DNA of 64,000 nucleotides, taken from NCBI RefSeq assembly GCF_003002815.1, contig NZ_PVTF01000007.1, positions 248,001 through 312,000 on the forward strand. Direction: 5' to 3'. The translations under genes and the position numbers were made by a program. This DNA is from Umezawaea tangerina. GTDB lineage: Bacteria; Actinomycetota; Actinomycetes; Mycobacteriales; Pseudonocardiaceae. The notes under the pieces are model-generated. The model was not told the origin of the DNA. It saw nothing but the letters and a program-made list of their open reading frames with translations, and made no database searches. Shown here piece by piece: positions 56,688-64,000 of this stretch (positions are counted from its first letter, which is position 1; each line of letters starts with the position of its first letter).

Positions 56688-57454
56688 TGCCCGCCCCGGC
56701 CCTGCGGCTGCGCGGCGTCCGCAAGTGGTTCGGCTCCGTGTCCGCGCTGGAGGACGTCCACTTCGACGCCCACGCCGGTGAGGTGCACGCGATCGTCGGC
56801 GACAACGGCGCGGGGAAGTCGACGACGATCAAGATCGTCGCGGGTGTCCACCGGGCCGACGAGGGCGAGGTCCTCGTCAACGGCGAGGAGATCGGCCACG
56901 TCCGGTCGGCGGCCGACGCCCAGGAACGCGGCATCGCGGTCGTGTACCAGGACCTCGCCCTCGTCGAGTGCCTCGACATCGCGCACAACATGGCGCTGGG
57001 CAACCTGCCGCGCAGGTTCGGCATCGTGCTCGACCGCCGCCGGATGGAGCGCGAGGCGGCCAGGGTGCTGAAGGACCTCAAGGTCAGGGTCGGCGACGTG
57101 CGCACCGCGGCCGGGTTGCTGTCCGGTGGTCAGCGGCAGGTCGTCGCGGTCGCCCGCGCCGTCCGGATGGACAAGCCGATCATGCTCCTGGACGAGCCGA
57201 CGGCCGCGCTCGGCGTGCAGGAGACCGCGCACGTCGGCGGGATCATCGACGAGCTCCGGGCCACGGGCAAGGCGGTCGTCATCGTCAGCCACGACCTGGA
57301 CTTCGTGTTCTCCCACGCCGACCGCGTGACGGTCCTGCGCCTCGGCCGGACCGTCGGCACCAGGCGGGTCGACGAGGTCGGCCGCGAGGAGGTCGTCGGC
57401 ATGATCACCGGCGCCGTCCCGCCCGACGCCCCGCACCACGACGAGGTGGCGTGA
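56687..57454 (+). CDS. Sugar ABC transporter ATP-binding protein (single ABC domain)
   Basis: 255 aa. Walker A GDNGAGKST, signature LSGGQRQ, Walker B IMLLDEPTAALG and H-loop IVSHD are all present. RbsA-type proteins usually carry two fused ABC domains (about 500 aa); this one has only one, so a homodimer is expected, as in FrcA-like systems. Start and stop each overlap the neighbouring gene by the ATGA/TGATG type of coupling. Confidence 0.92.
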   Translation: MPAPALRLRGVRKWFGSVSALEDVHFDAHAGEVHAIVGDNGAGKSTTIKIVAGVHRADEGEVLVNGEEIGHVRSAADAQERGIAVVYQDLALVECLDIAHNMALGNLPRRFGIVLDRRRMEREAARVLKDLKVRVGDVRTAAGLLSGGQRQVVAVARAVRMDKPIMLLDEPTAALGVQETAHVGGIIDELRATGKAVVIVSHDLDFVFSHADRVTVLRLGRTVGTRRVDEVGREEVVGMITGAVPPDAPHHDEVA

Positions 57455-58473
57455 TGACCGTGACCGCGAAACCACCGTCCACACAGGACCGCCCGGCGGA
57501 GCACGGCGGCGCGCGGGACAGCCTGCTGACGAAGGTGCTGGTGCGCCAGGAGACCACGCTCGTCCTGGTGATGATCGCGATCGGGGTCTTCGCCACGGCC
57601 CGCTCCGCGCTGTTCCTCTCCGAGAGCAACCTGACCTCGATCCTGCGCAGCAGCGTCATCTACTTCGTGATGGCCTGCGGTGCCGCGCTGCTCGTCATCG
57701 GCGGTGGCCTGGACTTCTCCGCGGGTGCGGTGTTCACCCTCGGCGCGCTGTCGACCTGCAAGCTGCTCGTGGAGGGGGTTCCCTGGCCCCTGGCGGTCCC
57801 GGCCGGTCTGGCGGTCTGCTGCGCGGTCGGGGCGGTGAACTTCGCGGTGGTCACCTACCTGCACGTGCCGCCGATCATCGCGACGCTCGGGACGTTCTAC
57901 ATGCTCACCGGCATCGACAACCTGGTGACCGACGGCGCCGACGTGCTGCCGCTCCCGGCGGGCTTCCAGCGGGTCGCCCAGGGCAGCGTCCTGGGCGTGT
58001 CCAACGACGTGCTGATCGCCGTCGCCGTCGGCGTCCTGTTCTGGTTCCTGCTGGAGCGCACCCGGTTCGGGGTCAACGTCCGCGCGCTCGGCGGCAACCG
58101 GCAGGCCGCGGTCGGCAACGGGCTGCGCGTGTTCCGGCTCGACCTGGCGCTCTACGTGATCGCCGCCGCGACGGCCGCCCTCGCGGGCGTGGTCTACTCC
58201 GCCCAGGTCGGTGCCGGGCAGGTCACCGCGGGCGGCACGTCGACCACCCTCAACGCGGTCACGGCCGTGCTCATCGGCGGCGTCAGCCTGATGGGCGGCA
58301 TGGGCAGCGTCCAGGGCGTCGCGGTCGGCGCCGTCCTGCTGTCCCTCATCGACAACGCGCTGGTGCTCACCGGTATCCCGCCGCAGTACAACAGCATCGT
58401 GATCGGCGCGATCCTGGTCAGCGCGGTGGCGGTCGACCACCTCCGCCGGGCCCGGATCTACCGGAAGCGCTGA
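57454..58473 (+). CDS. Sugar ABC transporter permease (RbsC-like)
   Basis: 339 aa with about eight to ten hydrophobic segments. GGGLDFSAGAVFTLGA and the late TLNAVTAVLIGGVSLMGGMGSVQG block are characteristic of the ribose-type permease family. The ATG overlaps the ATPase stop. It forms the membrane channel with the binding protein and ATPase just upstream. Confidence 0.92.
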   Translation: MTVTAKPPSTQDRPAEHGGARDSLLTKVLVRQETTLVLVMIAIGVFATARSALFLSESNLTSILRSSVIYFVMACGAALLVIGGGLDFSAGAVFTLGALSTCKLLVEGVPWPLAVPAGLAVCCAVGAVNFAVVTYLHVPPIIATLGTFYMLTGIDNLVTDGADVLPLPAGFQRVAQGSVLGVSNDVLIAVAVGVLFWFLLERTRFGVNVRALGGNRQAAVGNGLRVFRLDLALYVIAAATAALAGVVYSAQVGAGQVTAGGTSTTLNAVTAVLIGGVSLMGGMGSVQGVAVGAVLLSLIDNALVLTGIPPQYNSIVIGAILVSAVAVDHLRRARIYRKR

Positions 58474-58530
58474 CGGCCGCGCTTCCCCGAGACCCCCACC
58501 TCCCAGGACGACCCGACCCGGAGCAGTGAC

Positions 58531-59502
58531 ATGCACGAGATGCCCATCGACCCCGACGTCGTCGCGCTGCTGGACGAGCTCGGCCCGCCCTCGCCGGTCC
58601 GCGCCGCCGACCTGAGCGCGGAGGACCTGCGCCAGGGGATGCGCGACGCCATCGCGATCTTCACCCGCGGCGCGGACCCCGTCGCGGTGCACCACGTGAC
58701 CGACGAGCAGGTGCCGGGTGGCGGCGGCAAGATCCCCGTCCGCGTCTACCGTCCGCGGACCCCCACCGCGGTCGTCGTGTACCTGCACGGCGGCTCCTGG
58801 CTCGCGGGCGGCGTCGACACCCACGACCTCGTCACCCGGCGGCTGTGCCGCGACACCGGGGCCGTCGTGGTCTCGGTCGACTACCGGATGGTGCCCGAGC
58901 ACCCCTTCCCGGCTCCCTTCGAGGACGCCTACGACGCGGCGGTCTGGGCGGCCTCCCTGCGGCCGGAGCTGCCGTTCCTGGTCGCCGGGGACAGCGCGGG
59001 CGGCACGCTCGCGGCCTGCGTCGCCCTGCGGGCCCGCGACGAGGGAGGTCCGCGCATCGACGCCCAGGTGCTGGTCTACCCCGGCGTCGACGACGACTTC
59101 GCCACGCCGAGCATGCTTGCGTTCCAGGACGGTCCGGGGATGCGCCTGGAGGACATCGCGTTCGTCATCCGGCAGTACGCCTCGCACGAACGGGCACTCG
59201 GCTCGCCCTACGCCTTGCCGGGGCGCGCGACGTCGTTGGCGGGGCTGCCGCCCGCCGTCGTGGTGGTCGCCGGGCACGACATGCTGCGGTCGGCCGAGGA
59301 GGACTACGCCCGGCGGCTGCTGGAAGCCGGTGTGCCCGCGGTGGTCCAGCTCGACCCCGAGCTGGTGCACGGGTGGATCGAGTTCGCGCCCCGCGTGCCC
59401 GCGGCGGACCGGGCCTTCGGCCGTCTCGTCGGCGCCGTGAACGACCTCATCGGACGCGCGGGCGACCCGGGGGAGCGGCGGCTGGTGGAGGAGTCGGGTT
59501 GA
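58531..59502 (+). CDS. Alpha/beta hydrolase, hormone-sensitive-lipase family
   Basis: 323 aa. The oxyanion-hole motif HGGSW and the nucleophile elbow GDSAGG define the HSL/family IV esterases; AGHDML and ELVHGW supply the Asp and His. It should hydrolyse short-chain esters or related acyl compounds in the cytoplasm. It begins 57 bases after the permease and may be on the same transcript. The next gene's TTG start overlaps its TGA. A role in macrolide de-esterification is possible but unsupported. Confidence 0.88.
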   Translation: MHEMPIDPDVVALLDELGPPSPVRAADLSAEDLRQGMRDAIAIFTRGADPVAVHHVTDEQVPGGGGKIPVRVYRPRTPTAVVVYLHGGSWLAGGVDTHDLVTRRLCRDTGAVVVSVDYRMVPEHPFPAPFEDAYDAAVWAASLRPELPFLVAGDSAGGTLAACVALRARDEGGPRIDAQVLVYPGVDDDFATPSMLAFQDGPGMRLEDIAFVIRQYASHERALGSPYALPGRATSLAGLPPAVVVVAGHDMLRSAEEDYARRLLEAGVPAVVQLDPELVHGWIEFAPRVPAADRAFGRLVGAVNDLIGRAGDPGERRLVEESG

Positions 59503-60521
59503 GCAACCCCCGGCGCGGTGCGAGTATCGCGGAGGTGAGATCCCGCTCGGTGCTCGTCGTCCTGTTCGACGGGGCGCAGCCGCTGGACGTGGCCGGTCCC
59601 CTCGACGTGTTCACGACGGCGGTCAACTTCGCCGGGAGCGAGAGCACGCCCCCGTACGTCGTGCGGACGGCCTCGCTCGGGGGCGGGCCCGTGCGCTGCG
59701 CGGGCGGCCTGCACGTGGTCCCCGACCTCGACCTGCTCGACGTCGAGGACGCGGACGTCGTCCTCGTCCCCGGTGGACCGGGTGTGGAGCACGTCGACGA
59801 CCGGCTCGTGACCTGGCTGCGCGAGCGCGCTCCCGGTGTGGAGCGGGTGGTGTCGGTGTGCACCGGGGCGTTCCTGCTGGCGCAGGCGGGACTGCTCGAC
59901 GGCCGCCGGGCGACGACGCACTGGGGGTCCTGCGAGATCCTGGCGAGCATGTACCCGTCGATCGAGGTCGACCCGAGCCCGATCTTCGTCCGGGACGGCC
60001 CGATCGCCACGTCGGCGGGCGTGACGGCCGGGGTCGACCTCGCCATCGCCTTGGTGGAGGAGGACTTCGGCCGCGCGGTGGCGCACGAGATCGCCCGGCT
60101 CCTGGTCGTCTACTTGCGACGGCCGGGCAACCAGGCGCAGTTCAGCGTGCAGCTCTCGGCGCAGATCGCCCGCTCGGACCCGTTGCGGGAGGTCCAGTAC
60201 TGGGCCGTCGCCAACCTGACCTCGGACCTGTCGATCCCCGCGATGGCGCAGCGCGCGGGCCTGTCCACGCGGCAGTTCTCGCGCGCGTTCACCGAGCAGG
60301 TCGGCGTGACGCCCGGCCGCTACGTGGACCTGGTGCGCCTGGAGGCCGCGCAGCGCATGCTGACCGACACCCGCGACGGCGTGGTGGGCATCGCGCGCCG
60401 GTGCGGGTACGGGACGGCCGAGGCGATGCGCCGCGCGTTCCTGCGCGACCTCGACGTCTCGCCCACGCAGTACCGGCAGACGTTCGCGAAGCCCACGGTG
60501 CTCGCCCCCGGTTCCTCCTAG
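59499..60521 (+). CDS. GlxA-type transcriptional regulator (DJ-1/PfpI-like domain plus AraC HTH)
   Basis: 340 aa if translation starts at TTG 59499, which has a GGAGGAG site five bases upstream and is coupled to the hydrolase stop (TTGA). GTG 59535 is an alternative with poorer spacing. The N-terminal half is DJ-1-like (VLFDGAQPLDVAGPLDVF, then VCTGAFLLAQAGLL and GRRATTHW). The C-terminal half has two AraC helix-turn-helix motifs (SIPAMAQRAGLSTRQFSRAF and VVGIARRCGYGTAEAMRRAF). It probably controls its own operon, perhaps sugar import. Its stop codon TAG lies inside the CTAG target duplication of the adjacent insertion sequence. Confidence 0.88.
   Translation: MSNPRRGASIAEVRSRSVLVVLFDGAQPLDVAGPLDVFTTAVNFAGSESTPPYVVRTASLGGGPVRCAGGLHVVPDLDLLDVEDADVVLVPGGPGVEHVDDRLVTWLRERAPGVERVVSVCTGAFLLAQAGLLDGRRATTHWGSCEILASMYPSIEVDPSPIFVRDGPIATSAGVTAGVDLAIALVEEDFGRAVAHEIARLLVVYLRRPGNQAQFSVQLSAQIARSDPLREVQYWAVANLTSDLSIPAMAQRAGLSTRQFSRAFTEQVGVTPGRYVDLVRLEAAQRMLTDTRDGVVGIARRCGYGTAEAMRRAFLRDLDVSPTQYRQTFAKPTVLAPGSS
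60518..60521 (+). repeat. CTAG target-site duplication, left copy
   Basis: CTAG next to the left inverted repeat, matched by CTAG at 61382-61385. Its last three bases are the stop codon of the GlxA-type regulator. Confidence 0.75.
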
Positions 60522-61381
60522 AAGCTGTTTGGAGTTCGGATCTAGATAGAAGCTTCTAGGACTGGTAGAACACGGAACCGGTTCGGGCTGGCGGTGTCTC
60601 GTGGGCAGCTCGGGTTGCAACTGGTCAGCGTGGACTCCACGATCGTGCGGGCGCACCACGAATCGGCCGGGCTCGCGGTCGCCGGTGGGACCCTCGATGC
60701 GCTGGAACAGGCACCGACCGAGGAAAAAGGGGCTTTGTTGCCTACGCGGCAGTGGGTGCTGCGGGTGATCAGCCGCAGGCCAAGACGGACAAGGACTGCG
60801 TGGGCACATCCATCGGTCAGGATCGTGCCGGTCTCCGGCGACGTCGCAAGGCGCGGGCGGAGGCGGCCGGGCTCGGCCGGTCCCGAGGCGGGCTGAGCAG
60901 CAGGATCCACGCCGTGGTCGACGTGGGCGGGATGCCGTTGGCGTTCGTGCTCACGCCTGGTCAGGCCGCGGACTCCCCACGGTTCCAGGCCGTGCTGAAC
61001 AAGATCCGGGTCCCGGGCGAGGTCGGTCGGCCCCATACCCGTCCGGGCGCGGTGGCCGCGGACAAGGCCTGCTCCTCCAAGGCAAATCGGGCTTGTCCGC
61101 GTCGTCGTCGGATCACGGCGGTGATCCCGGAGAAGTCCGACCAGCAGGCCAACCGGAAGAGGAAGGGCTCCACCAGCGGACGCCCGGTCTCGTTCGATCC
61201 CGTGCTTTACGCACAACGCAACACCGTCGAAAGCTGCTTTCAGAAGATCAAGACATGGCGTGGGCCGGCCACCCGCTCTGACAAGTCAGCGGAAAGCTAC
61301 GAGGCCGGGTTACGTCTACGAGCTGCGGTCATGTGGTTGAGGACCCTGACCTCAACCACATGATCCAAACCCAAACAGCTC
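60522..61381 (+). mobile_element. Degraded IS5-family insertion sequence
   Basis: About 860 bp. The left end AAGCTGTTTGG...GGATC (60522-60542) and the right end, read in reverse, GAGCTGTTTGG...GGATC (61362-61381) are imperfect terminal inverted repeats. Each end abuts CTAG (60518-60521 and 61382-61385), the expected 4-base target duplication of the YTAR type. The transposase inside is frameshifted and lacks its N-terminus, so the element is not autonomously active. Confidence 0.88.
60594..61363 (+). pseudogene. IS5-family DDE transposase, frameshifted and N-terminally truncated
   Basis: The first DDE Asp is visible as VDSTIVRAHHESAG in one frame (from 60594). The remainder is in another frame: GRSRGGLSSRIH, PLAFVLTPGQAADSP, then AADKACSSKANRA with the second Asp, and NTVESCFQKIK with the Glu. 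A frameshift between about 60700 and 60760 separates the two, and the usual N-terminal ~100 residues are absent. Some IS5-group elements use programmed frameshifting, but the missing N-terminus argues for decay. The end of the second frame runs into the right terminal repeat. Confidence 0.85.
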
Positions 61382-61385
61382 CTAG
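61382..61385 (+). repeat. CTAG target-site duplication, right copy
   Basis: Right-hand copy of the CTAG at 60518-60521, directly after the right inverted repeat of the insertion sequence. Confidence 0.75.
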
Positions 61386-61438
61386 AACTGTTGCCACGTC
61401 ACGGGAACCAGGTCGCGGGCAGAGCCGACTACCTGTCC

Positions 61439-62554
61439 GTGCACACCACATCACCCACGGCGCGCGGTCGTCGCGGTCCGCGTGCGGTCGCCTGGTTCGC
61501 CCTCGCCACGTCGATGCTCATGACGACCTCGGCCTGCGGCAAGGGGGACACGGCCTCCGCCGTCGTCACGCAGGCCAGTGCGCCGCCCCCGGTCACCGCG
61601 GCACCCACCGCCTATCCCCTGACCATCGACAACTGCGGCCGCAAGGTCACGTTCGACCGGGCGCCCAGCCGGGTCGTCCTGCTCAACGGGACGTCGGTCG
61701 CCGAGGTCGAGAGCTTCATCGCACTGGGGATCGTCGACCGCGTCCTGGCCAACAGCCAGTCCTACGGCGTGTCCGACGACCCCGCGATGGTCGCCAAGGT
61801 CGCCGCGGTCCCCACCGGCGGGCTGACCCTCAACCAGAACTACGAGGTCCCGCGGGAGCAGGTGCTCGCGCTCAAGCCGGACCTGGTGATCTCCACCTGG
61901 GCGGGCGGGTTCGACGAGAAGATCGGGTCGGCCGACCGGGACCAGCTCGCCGCCGCGGGCATCAACAGCTTCGTCACGCCCGCCAACTGCGCGTTCGGCG
62001 CACCGGTGCCGCGCCCGGAGGACGAGGCGCGCTACCGGGCCCAGTCCGTCGAGTCGTCCACCGAGCTGCTGATGCAGCTGGGGCAGGTCTTCGACGTGCA
62101 GCAGCGGGCCGCGGACCTGGTCAACGGGACGAGGAGCGAGCTCGCCGAGGTCTCGCGGAGGATCTCGGGCAAGCAGACCAAGAGCGTGCTGGTCGTCTAC
62201 CCCGGAATGTCCATGATGAACAACAACGGGCTGCCCGCGGTCTTCGGCGGTGGTGTCTACGACGACATCATCGCGCGAGCCGGTGGCACCAACCCGTTCG
62301 GCGGCAAGAGCACCGCCGAGCTCGCCGAGATCAACGCGGAGGCGTTGGCGTCGGCGAAGGTCGACGTGCTGGTGATCGGCCTCTTCCAGGCCTCCGAGAA
62401 GGCCGAGCTGTTCGCCGACGACCTGTTCAGGAAGTTCCCGCAGTGGGAGGCGTCGAAGACCAGGACGTTCACGTCGGTGTCGGACAGCATCTACCTCGGG
62501 CCGCTCAACGCCATCGCGGTGCGGAAGATCGCCGATGCGGCCCACGGCGCGTAG
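61439..62554 (+). CDS. Siderophore/cobalamin-type ABC transporter substrate-binding lipoprotein (FecB/BtuF-like)
   Basis: 371 aa from GTG 61439; the frame continues upstream to a TTG at 61391, close to the insertion sequence, but without a ribosome site. An Arg-rich N-terminus and a hydrophobic segment end at TTSAC (Cys33), a loose lipobox. The body has the class III binding-protein pattern: PSRVVLLNGTSVAEVESFIALG, then VLALKPDLVISTWAGG, with no small-domain hinge motif. It should capture an iron-siderophore, heme or cobalamin. The permease start lies inside its 3' end (20-base overlap). The insertion sequence lies 57 bases upstream and may have displaced or altered its promoter. Confidence 0.85.
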   Translation: MHTTSPTARGRRGPRAVAWFALATSMLMTTSACGKGDTASAVVTQASAPPPVTAAPTAYPLTIDNCGRKVTFDRAPSRVVLLNGTSVAEVESFIALGIVDRVLANSQSYGVSDDPAMVAKVAAVPTGGLTLNQNYEVPREQVLALKPDLVISTWAGGFDEKIGSADRDQLAAAGINSFVTPANCAFGAPVPRPEDEARYRAQSVESSTELLMQLGQVFDVQQRAADLVNGTRSELAEVSRRISGKQTKSVLVVYPGMSMMNNNGLPAVFGGGVYDDIIARAGGTNPFGGKSTAELAEINAEALASAKVDVLVIGLFQASEKAELFADDLFRKFPQWEASKTRTFTSVSDSIYLGPLNAIAVRKIADAAHGA

Positions 62555-63590
62555 CGGCCCGCACCTGGTGTCCGGTGCGGGTTTCGCGGTGCTGCTCGTG
62601 GTCCTGGCGGTGGCCCTCGTCGGCATCACGGCGTTCGCCATCGGGGTCGGCACCGTCGACGTGCCGGTCGGAGGGGTGGCGAGGGTGGTCTGGGGCCACC
62701 TGCGCGGCGACCCGGCGGGGCTGGACCCGTTGACCGACCAGATCGTCTGGGAGTTCCGCACGCCCAGGGTCCTGCTCGCCGGGCTGGCGGGCAGCGGGCT
62801 CAGCGTCGCCGGGGTGTGCCTGCAGACGTTGGTGCGCAACCCGTTGGCCGATCCCTACCTGTTCGGCGTCTCGGCCGGGGCGTCGCTGGGCGCGGTCATC
62901 GCGCTCACCAGCGGGGTCGGCCTGGTCGCCGGACTCGGCGTCGCGGGAGCGGCGTTCGCGGGGTCGTTGGTCAGCCTCGGGGTCGTGTTCGCCATGGCGC
63001 AGCGCGGCGGACGGCTGATCGGCAGCAGCCTGGTGCTCGCCGGTGTCGCGGTCGCCTACCTCGGCACCGCGGTCACCAGCTACCTCCAGCTCCAGGCGAA
63101 CCCGGCCGAGCTGCGCGGTGTCATGTTCTGGATGCTCGGCTCGGTCGCCGGGGCGTCCTGGGACGACCTCCCCGTGGTCGTGGTGGCGACCGCGGTCACC
63201 GCGGTCTGGCTGACCACGCAGGGGCGGTCGATGAACGCCCTGTCGGTCGGCGACGACACGGCGGCGGGGTTGGGCGTGGACGTGCACCGGCTGCGCGTCC
63301 TGCTGCTCGTGGCGGCCTCGTTGCTGACCGCCGCGGTGGTCAGCGTCGCGGGCGGCATCGGCTTCGTCGGTCTCGTCGTCCCGCACGCCGTGCGGCTGGT
63401 CGTGGGACCCGACCACCGCAAGGTGATCCCGGTGTCGCTGGTCGCGGGCGCGGTCTTCCTGGTCCTGGTCGACCTCGTCACCCGCACGGTCGACCGGCCC
63501 AACGAGATGCCCGTCGGGATCTTCACCGCCGCACTGGGCGCGCCGTTCTTCCTGGTGCTGCTGCGCAAGAGGAAGCGGGCCCTGCGATGA
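62535..63590 (+). CDS. FecCD-family iron-siderophore/cobalamin ABC permease
   Basis: 351 aa with eight to ten membrane segments. RTPRVLLAGLAGSGLSVAG and CLQTLVRNPLADPYLFGVSAGASLGA are the N-terminal family blocks; GGIGFVGLVVPHAVRLVVGPDHR is the conserved cytoplasmic block that contacts the ATPase. The ATG at 62535 overlaps the end of the binding-protein gene, and the stop overlaps the next start (ATGA), so translation is coupled throughout. Confidence 0.92.
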   Translation: MRPTARSGPHLVSGAGFAVLLVVLAVALVGITAFAIGVGTVDVPVGGVARVVWGHLRGDPAGLDPLTDQIVWEFRTPRVLLAGLAGSGLSVAGVCLQTLVRNPLADPYLFGVSAGASLGAVIALTSGVGLVAGLGVAGAAFAGSLVSLGVVFAMAQRGGRLIGSSLVLAGVAVAYLGTAVTSYLQLQANPAELRGVMFWMLGSVAGASWDDLPVVVVATAVTAVWLTTQGRSMNALSVGDDTAAGLGVDVHRLRVLLLVAASLLTAAVVSVAGGIGFVGLVVPHAVRLVVGPDHRKVIPVSLVAGAVFLVLVDLVTRTVDRPNEMPVGIFTAALGAPFFLVLLRKRKRALR

Positions 63591-64000
63591 GGGTGCGGGT
63601 CGACGGCGTCTCGGTGGTCGTCGACGACACCACCATCCTGGGAGGCGTCGACCTCGTCGCGGAGGCCTCGACGATCACCGGGATCATCGGTCCGAACGGG
63701 TCGGGCAAGAGCACGCTGCTGCGCTGCGTCTACCGCGCGCTCAGACCGACCACCGGCGCGGTCCACATAGGACCGGACGACGTGTGGCGGTCCAGCGCGC
63801 GCAAGGCGGGCCTGCGCACGGCCGTCGTCGCGCAGGACCACGACCTGGACAACGACTACTCCGTGCGCGAGATCGTCGCGATGGGGCGCACCCCGCACAA
63901 GGGGATGCTCGACCGGGACACCGCGGTCGACCGGACCATCGTGGACGACGCACTGGAACGGGTCCGCATGGGCTGGGCCGCGCACCGGGTCTTCGCCACG
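63587..64000 (+). CDS. FepC-like ABC transporter ATP-binding protein, 3' end outside window
   Basis: The 138 visible codons start at an ATG overlapping the permease stop (ATGA). Walker A is GPNGSGKST. The Q-loop region VVAQDHDLDNDYSVREIVAMGRTPHKG is typical of iron-siderophore and vitamin B12 ATPases. The signature and Walker B motifs would lie beyond the window end. It completes the binding protein-permease-ATPase operon. Confidence 0.9.
   Translation, partial: MRVRVDGVSVVVDDTTILGGVDLVAEASTITGIIGPNGSGKSTLLRCVYRALRPTTGAVHIGPDDVWRSSARKAGLRTAVVAQDHDLDNDYSVREIVAMGRTPHKGMLDRDTAVDRTIVDDALERVRMGWAAHRVFAT

Noticed and set aside
1-64000. tRNA or rRNA genes, CRISPR arrays, origins or phage attachment sites
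   Set aside because: No cloverleaf, ribosomal, spacer-repeat or att-type pattern was noticed; intergenic space is small and accounted for by promoters, terminators and one insertion sequence.

Overview
The window is high-GC actinomycete DNA. G or C dominates third codon positions, GTG and TTG starts occur, and ribosome-binding sites are GGAGG-type. Most of it (about 1-54,670) is one modular type I polyketide cluster for a glycosylated macrolactone. The remainder (about 54,700-64,000) looks like flanking chromosome: a sugar ABC importer, hydrolase and regulator genes, a decayed insertion sequence and the start of a siderophore-type importer. The genus and the product cannot be named from the sequence alone; a Pseudonocardiales host is a guess.

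Layout. On the + strand, 1-13,004 holds the last three PKS genes of the assembly line: the KR-ACP tail of a gene that begins before the window, a one-module KS-AT-DH-KR-ACP protein, and a one-module protein ending in a thioesterase. A leftward four-gene operon follows (13,065-17,012): glycosyltransferase, PLP sugar aminotransferase, P450 and 3Fe-4S ferredoxin. It is divergent from the loading PKS gene (17,252-27,670, loading module plus module 1) and the giant four-module PKS gene (27,711-48,515, modules 2-5). Next come a PAS-LuxR regulator (48,951), a leftward type II thioesterase (49,743-50,519), a GDP-mannose 4,6-dehydratase (50,907), an MFS transporter (51,949), a 38-residue acidic peptide (53,262) and a second P450 (53,489).

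Predicted chemistry. The loading KS has Ser in place of the active-site Cys and its AT is methylmalonyl-type, so the starter is probably propionyl. Module 1 adds methylmalonyl (DH+KR, 2-methyl-enoyl). Module 2 adds methylmalonyl (KR only, because its DH carries an in-frame deletion, leaving a hydroxyl). Module 3 adds malonyl (DH+KR), module 4 methylmalonyl (KR plus a DH with an altered motif) and module 5 malonyl (DH+KR). An unknown number of middle modules lie left of position 1. The last two modules both use malonyl and both reduce and dehydrate, so the chain should end as a 2,4-dienoyl thioester that the TE releases, probably as a lactone.

Tailoring and control resemble those of polyene macrolide clusters (nystatin, amphotericin, pimaricin): a KS-Ser loader, ferredoxin/P450 pair, GDP-mannose-derived aminosugar genes, polyene-type glycosyltransferase and PimM-type PAS-LuxR regulator. 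Five copies of a TAGGG-centred motif resembling the published PimM operator occur in the promoter regions of the glycosyltransferase/loading PKS, thioesterase/dehydratase and second P450 genes. The visible modules nevertheless build a methyl-branched chain unlike the plain polyol-polyene of those compounds. The cluster therefore looks like a polyene-style tailoring set attached to a branched macrolide PKS.
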